Shown: positions 24,754-33,283, counted from the stretch's first letter. The stretch: DNA of 64,000 nt from CAVTWS01 sp963732655 (GCA_963732655.1 CAVTAI010000005.1:496001-560000), one strand, 5' to 3'. Program-made: numbers and translations. The notes: generated by a model not told the origin, from the letters alone.

Positions 24754-25808
24754 GTCGACAGGCTTTCGATCCAGGCGATGAGATCCGCGAGCTGCTCGGC
24801 CGACGGGTTCGCGGCCGGCATCGGCACGTTGAACCCGGCCACGACCTGGGCTTGGGGATCGAGGATCGAGCGCTCGAGGTAGGCGGTGTCGACGACGAGG
24901 GTGGTGCCGTCGGTCAGCGCCACGGTGGAGCCGATGATGTCGGCGAGCGGCGGGCCGAATCCGCCTTGGCCTTCCGGGCCGTGGCACGAGGCGCACCCCA
25001 GCTCACCGGCCAGTGCCTCGCCCCGGCCGGCGGGCGAGTCGGGTGTGTCCCCGCCGCCACATCCCGGGGTGGTCAGGAGCACGACGAAGGCGAGAACCGA
25101 TGCACCGCCGAGATGTCGAACGCTCATGCCCGAGTTTCTCAGCGCGCCCACGTCACGGAGTGCCGCTTTGTCGACGGCCCACAGTTTGACGTGGGTGCGG
25201 TAGGCGAGGAGGACGAGGACGGCCAGGTTGCCGGCCAGCACCGCGGGCACACCCCACCAGAAGATGTCCGGGCCGACCACCAAGACGACGATGTTCATGA
25301 CGATGTAGCCGATGCGCACCTCGGTCGGCCCGATCCCGAAGAACGCGATCTGGAACTGGTTGGTGGCGGCGAACGAGAGGAACGACAGCGCCATCGTGGC
25401 GCAGGTGACGAGGAGGAGGAGCTGGAAGAGGAAGGCGGCGTCGTCGGGGGCGACGAATGAGTATCCGATCACCATGCTCCCGGCGAAGATCGTGTCGAGG
25501 AAGTGATCCATGAAGAAGCCCCACTTCACGAGGCCCTCGCCCCGCGTGCGGCCCAATGTGCCGTCGAACGAGTCGGTGAACCACTGGAGGAACACGAAGC
25601 CCGACATGAGCCACAACCATCGGTGATCACCTTCGGCCAGCCACCCGGCCACGATCGCCCCCGCCGACCACACGAGCGTGAGCAAGGTGAGTTGCCACGA
25701 CCGGACCCACTGCGGGAACCGGTCGACCCCCCGGTCGATCAGCTTCCGTTCCCACGGTCCGAGGATGGATTGGCCGTGTTTCTTGTCCCCGCCGAACGCC
25801 TCTGCCAC
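24750..25808 (-). CDS. CDP-alcohol phosphatidyltransferase-like membrane protein joined in frame to a cytochrome c domain
   Basis: One open frame of 352 codons with two parts. Residues about 1-225 are a membrane CDP-alcohol phosphotransferase relative: DSFDGTLGRTRGEG, then GFFMDHFLD, matching the DGx2ARx8Gx3Dx3D motif with Gly in place of Ala, and several hydrophobic helices. Residues about 228-352 start MSVRHLGGASVLAFVV, look like an export signal, and then carry heme site CASCH and a late PMPAANPS that offers the axial Met. No stop separates the parts. Either this is a true fusion with the heme domain outside, or the cytochrome is made from an internal ATG at 25127 and a stop has been lost. 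The GTG start at 25808 is a best guess. Confidence 0.72.
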   Translation of the reverse strand: MAEAFGGDKKHGQSILGPWERKLIDRGVDRFPQWVRSWQLTLLTLVWSAGAIVAGWLAEGDHRWLWLMSGFVFLQWFTDSFDGTLGRTRGEGLVKWGFFMDHFLDTIFAGSMVIGYSFVAPDDAAFLFQLLLLVTCATMALSFLSFAATNQFQIAFFGIGPTEVRIGYIVMNIVVLVVGPDIFWWGVPAVLAGNLAVLVLLAYRTHVKLWAVDKAALRDVGALRNSGMSVRHLGGASVLAFVVLLTTPGCGGGDTPDSPAGRGEALAGELGCASCHGPEGQGGFGPPLADIIGSTVALTDGTTLVVDTAYLERSILDPQAQVVAGFNVPMPAANPSAEQLADLIAWIESLST

Positions 25809-25875
25809 CGGTGCCCATCGGCGCGGGAACGCCCGGGATGAGGGTGAGGACGCCGCGTTGGCCGCCGGGGAGCGG

Positions 25876-26568
25876 TCAGGCGGCGGTGAGGGCCCGGGCG
25901 ACGGCGTCGTCGACGGTGCCCGGCACGGACACGACGGCGAGCAGCTCGTCGCGGCCGCGCGACAGGAGGTCGTCGTACCCCTGGGGCAGCAGTTCGGCCA
26001 CGAGGTCATCGTGACGCGTGCCGAGCACCCGGGAGCTCGGATCGAGACAGGTGATGATGCCCAGGCCCGTCGGCGCGACATCGAGCGTGGTGATCCGCAG
26101 GTCGGGTCGCGCCGAGCGCAGCGCCGGGATGGCCTTCCAGACGTCGCCGCTCCAGACGACAGTCGTGCGGTCGCGTGCCGAGGTCACGGCATCGATCGGG
26201 AGGCAGTCGTGGACGAGTATCACCGACGCCGCCGTGCAGCGCCGCTCGACGGCGGCGATGTCACGCAGCACCTGCTCGAACAGGTGGAGTCCGTCGATGA
26301 ACACGAGGTCGATCGGCGCGCCGCACAAGGCCCGGTCAACCGCGCCCGAGGCGAACGCTTGATCAGAGGTCGTGGCCAGGATCGTCGTGTTCGGAGGAGG
26401 TTCGAGACGGAGGTCGGGCATGGGGTCGATGCCGATGCAGCGCGTCGTGGCGGACGCCAGCGACAGCGAGTGGCCCTGGTGCACGCCGATCTCCACGTAG
26501 ACCCGGGGGCTCACGTGCCGGTGAACGGCGGCGAGCGCCGCGTAGTAGGTGGGTCGTGTGTCGGGCAT
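25876..26568 (-). CDS. Class I SAM-dependent methyltransferase (Methyltransf_24 type)
   Basis: 230 residues. SAM-binding motif I is VYVEIGVHQGHSLSLA (about residues 20-35); the acidic second strand is CIGIDPMPD; IDLVFIDGLHLFEQVLRDI is typical of this subfamily, found near sugar or glycan genes. ATG 26568 gives MPDTRPTYYAALAAV. It starts 10 bases after the TrmH-like gene in the same operon. The substrate is unknown. Confidence 0.8.
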   Translation of the reverse strand: MPDTRPTYYAALAAVHRHVSPRVYVEIGVHQGHSLSLASATTRCIGIDPMPDLRLEPPPNTTILATTSDQAFASGAVDRALCGAPIDLVFIDGLHLFEQVLRDIAAVERRCTAASVILVHDCLPIDAVTSARDRTTVVWSGDVWKAIPALRSARPDLRITTLDVAPTGLGIITCLDPSSRVLGTRHDDLVAELLPQGYDDLLSRGRDELLAVVSVPGTVDDAVARALTAA

Positions 26569-26578
26569 CGGCGACAGG

Positions 26579-27430
26579 CTACGGCGCGCTCGAGTGGGCC
26601 CCGTCCTCGTGAGGGTGGGCCCGAGTGGACCAGAAGGCGATGGCGGCGGCCGAGGCAACGTTCAGCGAGTCGACGGCCCGGCTCATGGGTATGGCGACGC
26701 GATGGTCGGCGAGGTCGAGCGTGCCCGCCGTGAGGCCGGCGCCCTCGGCGCCGAGCATCACGACCAGCCGCTCGAACCGGGGCCAGCGAGGATCGTCGAG
26801 GGACGTGTCGCCCGCCGGAGTGAGCGCAACCAGCTCGAAACCGGCGTGCCGCAGGAGGGTCACGGCGGCGGGGAGGTCCGAGGTCGCCACCCATGGCAGG
26901 TCGAGCGCGGTGCCGACCGACACCCGGATGGCACGCCGGCTCCAGGGGTCGCCGCATCCGGGACCGACGATGATGCCGTCGATCCCGAGGGCGGTGGCGG
27001 CTCGAAACAGGACGCCGAGGTTCTCGAGGTCGATCACTGCCTCGAGGATGGCCAGCCGGCGGGCCGAGGAGGCCAGGTCGTCCAGGGTGACGGGGATCGG
27101 CGGCACGACGACGGCGATCGCGCCGCGGTGCAGGCGGAAGCCGACGGCGTCGTCGAGCACGTCAGGCGTGACCTCCAGCACGACGGCCGTACCGCTCGAC
27201 CGTTGGTCGAGGAGGATGAGTTGGGGAGCGAGCCGGGCGAGCGCGGATGCGGTTCCGACGACGAGATCCACGTGGTGGCCGGCGTCGATCACCCGAGCCA
27301 CCGTCAACGGACTCTCGACCACGACCCGGCCCGCGTCTCGTACCGCTCGCTCGGCGGACCGTAACCCCCGGACGGGATCGAGTTGGGTGTCGGAAGGATC
27401 TGTGACCCGGCGGTGTTTGATCAGAGGCAT
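26579..27430 (-). CDS. TrmH/SpoU family RNA 2'-O-methyltransferase
   Basis: 283 residues. The SpoU knot motifs are all present: LENLGVLFRAATALGIDGI (motif 1, catalytic Arg), VVMLGAEGAGL (motif 2) and IPMSRAVDSLNVASAAAIAFW (motif 3). The N-terminal about 100 residues are an L30e-like substrate-binding domain. It methylates rRNA or tRNA, position unknown. ATG 27430 (MPLIKHRRVTDP) is preferred to 27454 because relatives start just before the VTDP segment. It is first gene of an operon with the genes down to 24046. Confidence 0.92.
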   Translation of the reverse strand: MPLIKHRRVTDPSDTQLDPVRGLRSAERAVRDAGRVVVESPLTVARVIDAGHHVDLVVGTASALARLAPQLILLDQRSSGTAVVLEVTPDVLDDAVGFRLHRGAIAVVVPPIPVTLDDLASSARRLAILEAVIDLENLGVLFRAATALGIDGIIVGPGCGDPWSRRAIRVSVGTALDLPWVATSDLPAAVTLLRHAGFELVALTPAGDTSLDDPRWPRFERLVVMLGAEGAGLTAGTLDLADHRVAIPMSRAVDSLNVASAAAIAFWSTRAHPHEDGAHSSAP

Positions 27431-27528
27431 CCCTGGCAAGTGTTGCATCCACAACCCCAGTCCATGACGTAGTACCCGATGACGAAACGATCACCATCAG
27501 TATCGAGCTGGGAACGAAAGGCGCCCCC

Positions 27529-28356
27529 ATGTCGACGAGCCTGCAAGCCCTACTGGATTCCACCCGTGACTGGCCGCTGCTCGACGCCGCCGGTGAACGG
27601 GCCCTGGCGCAGCGCATCGAGCAGGGCCGGGATGCCAAAGCCGCTATCGACGCCGGAGTCGACGACCCCGAGCTCCCGAAGCTCGTGGCCGACGGTGAGC
27701 AGGCGCGCCATGCCTTTGTCATGAGCAACCTGCGCCTTGTCGTCACCTTCGCCCGCCGGGTGCCGCCGCCGCCGGGCATGGACATCGACGACCTCGTCCA
27801 GGATGGCATCGTCGGCCTCGACCACGCCGTGGAGAAGTTCGATTGGCGACGCGGCTACAAGTTCTCGACGTACGCCACCTGGTGGATCCGCCAGGCCATC
27901 TCGCGTGCTGCCGATGAGCGGGGCACGCTGATCCGCATCCCGACCGATCGGGCATCGAACCTGCGAGCCACTCTCCGCAACGTCGACGGCGATGCTGATC
28001 AGCTCGACGACACCCTGGGCCGCCTGTACTGGCTGGCCCATCCCGTCTCGCTCGATCAGCCGGCCGGGTCGGATGATCGTTCCGCCAGCCTGGCTGATTT
28101 CCAGACGGGCGACGTCGACCCGGTCGACCATGTGGTGCTCGGTCAGACGATGTCCGATCTGAGCGCCGCCATCGCCCGCCTCGACCCGTTGCAGCGCTCG
28201 GCCGTCATCCTCCGGTTCGGGATCGACGGCTCCGGGCACCGGACCTACGACGAGGTCGGCCGCGAGCTCGACATGGGCGGCGAGTCCGCCCGTCGCCTCG
28301 TCCGCCGGGCCATCCGTCGCCTGCAAGACGAACTCGCCTCCACCGACGCCGCCTGA
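27529..28356 (+). CDS. RNA polymerase sigma factor, sigma-70 family (group 2/3 type)
   Basis: 275 residues. Region 2 is canonical: RHAFVMSNLRLVV, DDLVQDGIVGLDHAVEKFD, YKFSTYATWWIRQAISRA. Region 3 (RIPTDRASNL) and region 4 (LDPLQRSAVILRFGIDG, then HRTYDEVGRELDMGGESARR with the helix-turn-helix) follow. Region 1.1 is absent and the N-terminal 1.2-like segment is short, so this is an alternative, RpoD-like factor. GAAAGG lies ten bases before ATG. It is divergent from the TrmH gene and followed by a long inverted repeat. Confidence 0.92.
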   Translation: MSTSLQALLDSTRDWPLLDAAGERALAQRIEQGRDAKAAIDAGVDDPELPKLVADGEQARHAFVMSNLRLVVTFARRVPPPPGMDIDDLVQDGIVGLDHAVEKFDWRRGYKFSTYATWWIRQAISRAADERGTLIRIPTDRASNLRATLRNVDGDADQLDDTLGRLYWLAHPVSLDQPAGSDDRSASLADFQTGDVDPVDHVVLGQTMSDLSAAIARLDPLQRSAVILRFGIDGSGHRTYDEVGRELDMGGESARRLVRRAIRRLQDELASTDAA

Positions 28357-28379
28357 GCCCCACCTCGCCCACCCCACCG

Positions 28380-28433
28380 GCGTTCTGGCCGGGAGATCGA
28401 TCGCCCCAACGTGCGATCTCCCTGCCAGAACGC
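28380..28433. terminator. 19-bp inverted repeat between convergent genes
   Basis: GCGTTCTGGCcGGGAGATC (28380-28398) pairs with GATCTCCCtGCCAGAACGC (28415-28433) at 18 of 19 positions around a 16-base loop. It lies between the sigma factor end (28356) and the thiolase end (28441), fitting a two-way terminator. Confidence 0.6.
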
Positions 28434-28440
28434 TCCTGGA

Positions 28441-29607
28441 TCACCTGGTCAGGATGGTGACACAGGCGTTGGCGCCGCGGCCGACGACGTGGGCGAGGGC
28501 GGTACGGGCCCCGTCGACCTGGCGAGGGCCCGCTTCGCCGCGCAGCTGACGGACGAGCTCGACGACCTGACCGAGGGCCGACGCCCCGAGGGGTTCGCCT
28601 TTGGCGATCAGCCCGCCTGACGGGTTGACCGGCCGGCGACCGCCGAGTTCGGTGTCGCCTCCGGCCAGGAGGGCGGCCTGACCGCCCGGCCCGCACAGAC
28701 CCAGCTCGACCCAGCCGATCAGCTCGCGGGCGGCGTCGGTGTCTTGGCACTCGACGATGTCGATGTCGTCGGGCCCGATGCTCGCGGCCTCGTACGCATC
28801 AGTCGCCGCGAGGCTCGTGGGCGGGGTGATGTCGGAGTCGTCGATCCCCGAGAGCGGAGTGGCTTCGCCGAGCACGGAGCCGGGGTGGTGCGATCGCAGG
28901 CAGGCGGCCGCCAGCCGGACGGGAGGCCGGCGGGCGGTTGACGTGACAGATGAGCCGGCGCGGCGGAGCACGACGGCTGCCGCCCCCTCGTTGGGCGTGC
29001 ACAACATCCACAGCCGCAGTGGATCGCACACCATGCGGGAGGTGAGCACGGCCTCGGCGGTGACGGCGGTCTGGTACATGGCGTCGGGATTGAGGCTGCC
29101 GTGGCGGCGGTTCTTGACCACGACCTGGGCCAGGTGGTCGACGGTCAGATCATGCTCTCGCAGCAAGCGCTGGGCCCGGAGGGCGAAGTAGGCCGGTGCG
29201 GAGGTCAGCCCGGCCTGTTCCTGCCACGGGGCAAAAAACGACGACCGGATCATGCCCTTGGGCATCTTCTCGACGCCGAACACGAGCACGGTGTCGTACT
29301 GGCCGGCGGCGATGGCGCCGGCCGCCAGCTGGAGGGCCGCGCCGCCGCTGGCGCATCCCGCCTCCACGTTGACGATGGGTGGGCCGGTGAGCGCGAGGGC
29401 TCCGAGGACTTTGTGACCCGATGCCACGCCACCGTAGACGGAGGCGCCGAAGGCGGCCTGGAACGGCGCGCGATGTCCGGCGAGTCCGGCGTCGGCGAGT
29501 GCGTCCCGCACCGCGGCGACGCCCATCTCAGTGGCGCTTCGGTCCTCGAAACGTCCGAACGGGTGGATGCCGATGCCGGCAATCTCGACGGGGTGGGCGC
29601 CGCTCAT
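28441..29607 (-). CDS. Thiolase-like lipid-transfer protein / acetyl-CoA acetyltransferase
   Basis: 388 residues of the SCP2-thiolase type. The active-site Cys sits in VNVEAGCASGGAAL (near residue 88), with VFGVEKMPKG following, and GxNA(C)-like closing motif GRGANACVTIL. These enzymes cleave beta-ketoacyl- or aldol-type CoA adducts. Members paired with a DUF35 protein, as here, act in steroid side-chain degradation in actinobacteria (the Ltp2/ChsH2-type pairing). The start overlaps the DUF35 gene stop (ATGA), a strong sign of a complex. Confidence 0.87.
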   Translation of the reverse strand: MSGAHPVEIAGIGIHPFGRFEDRSATEMGVAAVRDALADAGLAGHRAPFQAAFGASVYGGVASGHKVLGALALTGPPIVNVEAGCASGGAALQLAAGAIAAGQYDTVLVFGVEKMPKGMIRSSFFAPWQEQAGLTSAPAYFALRAQRLLREHDLTVDHLAQVVVKNRRHGSLNPDAMYQTAVTAEAVLTSRMVCDPLRLWMLCTPNEGAAAVVLRRAGSSVTSTARRPPVRLAAACLRSHHPGSVLGEATPLSGIDDSDITPPTSLAATDAYEAASIGPDDIDIVECQDTDAARELIGWVELGLCGPGGQAALLAGGDTELGGRRPVNPSGGLIAKGEPLGASALGQVVELVRQLRGEAGPRQVDGARTALAHVVGRGANACVTILTR

Positions 29608-30032
29608 CGCTCGGTCCCGTCGGCAGGAGCGAACGCCCAGGTCGAGACCGCGGCGTCGTCGTCGCCCAACGTCTCGGCGACCAGCACCATGGCCTGGCCC
29701 TCGTGCAGCCGCGTGGGGTCCGATTCGGTGAGTCGGGCGACGATGCGGAGGCCGTTGCCGTTGCCGTCGTCGAGCTCGACCACGCCGAAGCCGAACGGCA
29801 CCGGGCCGGAGTACCCCGGAGGAGGCGCGCCGACGGCGGTCCACAACCACAAGGTGCCCGTCCGCGGTAGATCGATCGATTCGATGTCGGTGGCGCCGGT
29901 GTAGGGGCACGTGTCGAGCAGGGGGAAGTGAGCGAGGCCGGTCGAGGTCGATCGGCCTCCGATCAGGACGGGTGCGTCGCCGTCGACCCGGAACAGATGG
30001 GGAGCGATCGACGGGGCCGGGGAGGCAGGCAT
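29604..30032 (-). CDS. DUF35 OB-fold protein, partner of the thiolase
   Basis: 142 residues: HFPLLDTCPYTGATDIESIDLPRTG, the degraded zinc-ribbon region, then OB-fold strands (GVVELDDGNGNGLRIVARL and GQAMVLVAETLGDD). The usual second CxxC is CPYT, so zinc binding is doubtful. DUF35 proteins bind acyl-CoA and form a complex with thiolase-like or MaoC-like enzymes. It is coupled to the downstream thiolase and starts 10 bases after the exonuclease-like gene. Confidence 0.8.
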   Translation of the reverse strand: MPASPAPSIAPHLFRVDGDAPVLIGGRSTSTGLAHFPLLDTCPYTGATDIESIDLPRTGTLWLWTAVGAPPPGYSGPVPFGFGVVELDDGNGNGLRIVARLTESDPTRLHEGQAMVLVAETLGDDDAAVSTWAFAPADGTER

Positions 30033-30041
30033 CCGAGCAGC

Positions 30042-31031
30042 CTAGTTTTGGCCACCTGCCGGAGCGTCGAGCAGCACCAGATCGGCGACCAGGCCCTGAT
30101 GATCGCTGCCGGCCAAACCGATGACACCGATGTCGACGACACCCCAGTCGTCGGTGACGACGACGTGGTCGAGCTGGATGGTGGGGGCGATCACCGGTCC
30201 GTCGCGGTACGTGGCGCCCCACCCGGTCCCGGCCCGGTTCCAGGCGTCGTCGGGCTCGCCTTCGAGCAACGCCCGGAAGTCCTGGTGGTCGGGGGTGGCG
30301 TTGAAGTCGCCGGCGAGCAGGATCGGCCGTGCACCTCCCACCAGCCACTCGCGCATGGCGTCGAGCTGCCGTTGCCAGATGCCGTGTCGGAACGGGTTCG
30401 TCGGCGCCGGCGCGTGCACGTTGACGATCTCGATCTCGCCGGCCGGTGTCTCGATGACCGTGCGGATGAGTGGCCAGTCGGCGACCCCGTCGACCGTCGA
30501 CGAGTCCACGGGCAGCCGGGACAGCAGGGCGTAGCCGTGGACGAACGGGAGCGGGTTGTACACGCGATAGGGGTAGTGGCCGTCGAGGGAGAGGGCCCGA
30601 AGAGTGTCGGCGTGCTCGGGCGTGATCTCTTGGAGGACGATGACGTCCGGGTCGTGGGCGGCGAGATCTTCCACGAGAGCGCCGAGATCCGGGTTGGACA
30701 CCAACACGTTGGCGGTGACGAGCCGAAGGGCCGGGCCGTCATCGGCGTGGGCGCGGTCGCGACCATCGAGGAGCGGGGCCTGGGTCGTGGTCAGGAGAAG
30801 CGACAGACCGAGCGCGACCGCCGACAGCGCCGGCCGGCGTAGACCGACGGCCGCGGCGCACGCTCCGCCCACGGCCAACCGGGCCATGGGCATGATGGCG
30901 GCGAGCATGGTCACCCGGTGATCGGGCGCCTCGATCGAGCGGGCGACGAACGAGCTGGTTCCGAGGCCGAGGACGGCCCAGCACACCAGCCCGGCGGCCT
31001 TGCGAGCACGCCGCGAGGACGGGGGACGCAT
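30042..31031 (-). CDS. Endonuclease/exonuclease/phosphatase family protein with N-terminal membrane segments
   Basis: 329 residues. The first about 90 residues have three hydrophobic helices (GLVCWAVLGLGTSSFV, AIMPMARLAVGG, ALSAVALGLSLLLTTT). The catalytic domain follows with every EEP motif: LVTANVLVSNPD, VIVLQEIT, IVNVHAPAP, LLAGDFNATPDHQDF, TIQLDHVVVTDD and the final SDHQGLVADL. It is a membrane-anchored phosphodiesterase or nuclease with the active site probably outside. The start overlaps the aldo/keto reductase stop by one base (TGATG). Confidence 0.9.
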   Translation of the reverse strand: MRPPSSRRARKAAGLVCWAVLGLGTSSFVARSIEAPDHRVTMLAAIMPMARLAVGGACAAAVGLRRPALSAVALGLSLLLTTTQAPLLDGRDRAHADDGPALRLVTANVLVSNPDLGALVEDLAAHDPDVIVLQEITPEHADTLRALSLDGHYPYRVYNPLPFVHGYALLSRLPVDSSTVDGVADWPLIRTVIETPAGEIEIVNVHAPAPTNPFRHGIWQRQLDAMREWLVGGARPILLAGDFNATPDHQDFRALLEGEPDDAWNRAGTGWGATYRDGPVIAPTIQLDHVVVTDDWGVVDIGVIGLAGSDHQGLVADLVLLDAPAGGQN

Positions 31032-31954
31032 CAGGCGACGAGGGCGCCGATCTCGGCGATCTCGTCAACCGTGAGATCGACCTTGGTGGCCGCGGCGTTG
31101 GCGGCGATCTGCTCGGGTTTGGTGGCGCCGGCGATCACCGATGAAACGACGGGCTGGGAGGCGAGCCAGGAGAGAGCGACTTCGGTGAGCGACCGGCCGT
31201 GCTCCTGCCCCCACGCTTCGAGGGCATCGACCTTGGCGTAGTTCGACTCGGTGAGGATCGACCCGAAGTAGGACGACGCCAGGCGGCTGTCCTCGGGCGG
31301 AGCGACATCGCGCCGGGCTTTGCCGGTCAGCAGGCCGGAGGCGAGCGGGAAGTAGGGCAGGATGCCGAGACCGAACCGCTGCGACGCGGGGACCACCTCG
31401 GTCTCGATGCCGCGAGACAGCAGCGACCATTCGTTCTGGACGGTGGCGAAGCGCTGGAGGCCGAGGTCTCGGGCGGTCCAATCGGCGTCGGCGATCTGCC
31501 AGCCGCTGAAGTTGGAGCATCCGTAGTAGCGGATCTTGCCCTGATCGACGAGGGTGTCGAGCGCGTCGAGGGTCTCCTCGACGGGGGTCGAGGCATCGGG
31601 GGCGTGCAGCTGGTAGAGATCGATCCAGTCGGTTCCGAGCGCCCGGAGGCTGGTCTCGACGGCCGAGATGACGTATCGGCGAGATCCGCCGTTGCCGGGG
31701 ACCTGGTGTTCCATGCCGAACTTGGTGGCGATGATGGCGTTGTCCCGGCGGTCACCGAGGGCGCGACCCAAGAACTCCTCGGACTTGCCGCCGCCGTACA
31801 TGCGGGCGGTGTCGAAGAAGTTGACGCCGGCCTCGAGGGCGGCGTCGACGACGGCGGTGCTGGCGTCCTGGTCGATGCGCATGCCGAAGTTGTTGCAGCC
31901 GAGTCCGGCGACAGAAACGCGCATGCCGGTCGAGCCGAGGGTGCGATGGTCCAT
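31031..31954 (-). CDS. Aldo/keto reductase
   Basis: 307-residue NADPH-dependent (beta/alpha)8 oxidoreductase. The catalytic tetrad is visible: Asp and Tyr in FFDTARMYGGGKSEEFLG, Lys in IATKFGME and His in LYQLHAPD. Cofactor-binding features near the end include VVSSVIAGATKPEQIAAN. ATG 31954 (MDHRTLGSTGMRVS) matches how the family begins; 31966 is an alternative. First gene of a four-gene minus-strand operon. Confidence 0.93.
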   Translation of the reverse strand: MDHRTLGSTGMRVSVAGLGCNNFGMRIDQDASTAVVDAALEAGVNFFDTARMYGGGKSEEFLGRALGDRRDNAIIATKFGMEHQVPGNGGSRRYVISAVETSLRALGTDWIDLYQLHAPDASTPVEETLDALDTLVDQGKIRYYGCSNFSGWQIADADWTARDLGLQRFATVQNEWSLLSRGIETEVVPASQRFGLGILPYFPLASGLLTGKARRDVAPPEDSRLASSYFGSILTESNYAKVDALEAWGQEHGRSLTEVALSWLASQPVVSSVIAGATKPEQIAANAAATKVDLTVDEIAEIGALVA

Positions 31955-32145
31955 GAGGGTGACCATAGCCGAACCCCCAAACCGTCGAGATGGCCGGGGT
32001 CGACGCCGCGCGGACCGTCACCCCGGCTTCGGAGGAGCTCCTGAGGGCGGCCGGGTTGTCCCGCTGGTTCGAGATGTCGAGGTGATCCGGGAACGCCTGG
32101 TCGGTGGGCCGACGGTCGACGTGTTCGGTTGGACGGTCTGACAGC

Positions 32146-33217
32146 TCAGGCGTCGAAGGCCACGTAGTAGTTCTCGGGACCGGTGCGTTCGAGTTCAGCG
32201 ACCCAGCTCGTGTCGTAGACACCCGCCGGGTTCTGGCCCACGGGATCGACGATCGACCACGCCTGGCGTTTGTATGTCCAGTTGGAGGGGAAGAGGGCGT
32301 GGCTGCGGGCGAACCACGGCACCGCCGCATCGGGGTGGCCGCGGCGTTGCAGCTCCTGAGCGATCTCGAAGCAGGCGGCCGCACGGGATTCGTCAGCCGA
32401 ACGGGGCCGACACCGTTCGAGGACCTCGGCCGGGGTCAAGCGCGAACTGGCTTTCGGCTCCGTTGGCGACCCAGTCGTCGATGGCGGCGATGTGGCCGGC
32501 GACGTCGCCGAGGTCGATGCGTTGGGCCAGGCGCATCGTGTGTTGGTACTCGGGCGGCAGTTCGTCGAACTGCTCCTTCGTGTACCTGGGCATGGCGGGC
32601 CCGCTCATCGGCGCGCCCTGGGGCGGCCGGACGATGCGGTGGTCCTCGTCGATCCACACCGCGTTGGGGACGTTGACGAAACCGAACAGCTCGCCGGTGA
32701 CGTGGGCGGCGTCGAGCAGGGTCGGGTGTGTCGGCTGGGCCTTGTCGACGTACTGGCGCACGGCGGGGTCACCCAACGTGTCCATGGCGACGGTCACGAC
32801 GGTGAGGCCTCGATCGGAGAGGCGCTGGTTCAGGTCCTGCCACCCGGGCAGGTGCTCACGGCAGCCTCACCACGAGGCCCAGGCCACCATGATGATCTTG
32901 CGGCCCTTCAGGCTGGATAGCGAGAACTCCTCGCCCGTCACGAGATCGGGGAGCGTGAGATCCGGGGCGTCGACCGTGGTGAGGACCGGGCCGCCGCTCT
33001 CGGGCCCGAGAGCCCACAGGCCGTGCTGCTCGTCGTGCTCCAGCGGGAGCCGCAGCGCAGCCGCGAACTCGGCGGCATCGACCCGGCCGTCGCCGCTGTG
33101 CACCTCGGCGGGGAGCGGGATGCACACGTCGCCCTTGCAGGCGCCGCGGGCTTCGATCTTCCAACCGGTGCGGCGGGTCAGGTCGTCGGCGTCGACGAAC
33201 GGTTCGGTGAGGAGCAT
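32146..33217 (-). CDS. ResA/TlpA-like thioredoxin-fold protein, candidate selenoprotein (in-frame TGA; one further frameshift)
   Basis: About 356 residues. N-terminal part: MLLTEPFVDADDLTRRTGW and CKGDVCIPLP. Redoxin domain: LTLPDLVTGEEFSLSSLKGRKIIMVAWASW, then TGA at codon 117 (32869-32867), then GCREHLPGWQDLNQRL and the conserved HPTLLDAAHVTGELFGFVNVP, VWIDEDHRIVRP. Relatives as I remember them read WASWCGCR, so TGA replaces the first redox Cys, and the same frame continues across it. A stem-loop of SECIS geometry follows. A second break near 32434 (CTTGACC; drop one T) joins QFAL to TPAEVLERC and a TPR-like tail ending YYVAFDA. If TGA is selenocysteine this is a redox enzyme; otherwise the gene is dead or misread. 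Confidence 0.72.
32836..32869 (-). promoter_or_regulatory. Candidate bacterial SECIS element following an in-frame TGA
   Basis: Read on the minus strand, 20 bases separate the TGA (32869-32867) from a 5-base loop CGGGT closed by the perfect 6-bp stem CCTGCC/GGCAGG (32852-32847 with 32841-32836). A loop 16-37 bases from the UGA with a G in its first two positions is the published bacterial SECIS pattern. The element lies wholly inside coding sequence, as bacterial SECIS elements do. Confidence 0.55.
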
Positions 33218-33283
33218 GAGCGGAGGGTAGCCGGGCACCGGCTCGCCTGTCGCCGTACCCTGGAGCCAGCCAGGAGGTGGCCC

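Noticed and set aside
31967..32145. Short plus-strand gene near 31.99 kb (EELLRAAGLSRWFEM)
   Set aside because: It stops after about 25 codons and has no start signal; insufficient support.
32393..32440. Second recoding event in the candidate selenoprotein gene
   Set aside because: The shift is repaired by removing one T in CTTGACC and no recoding signal is seen; an indel error is more likely.
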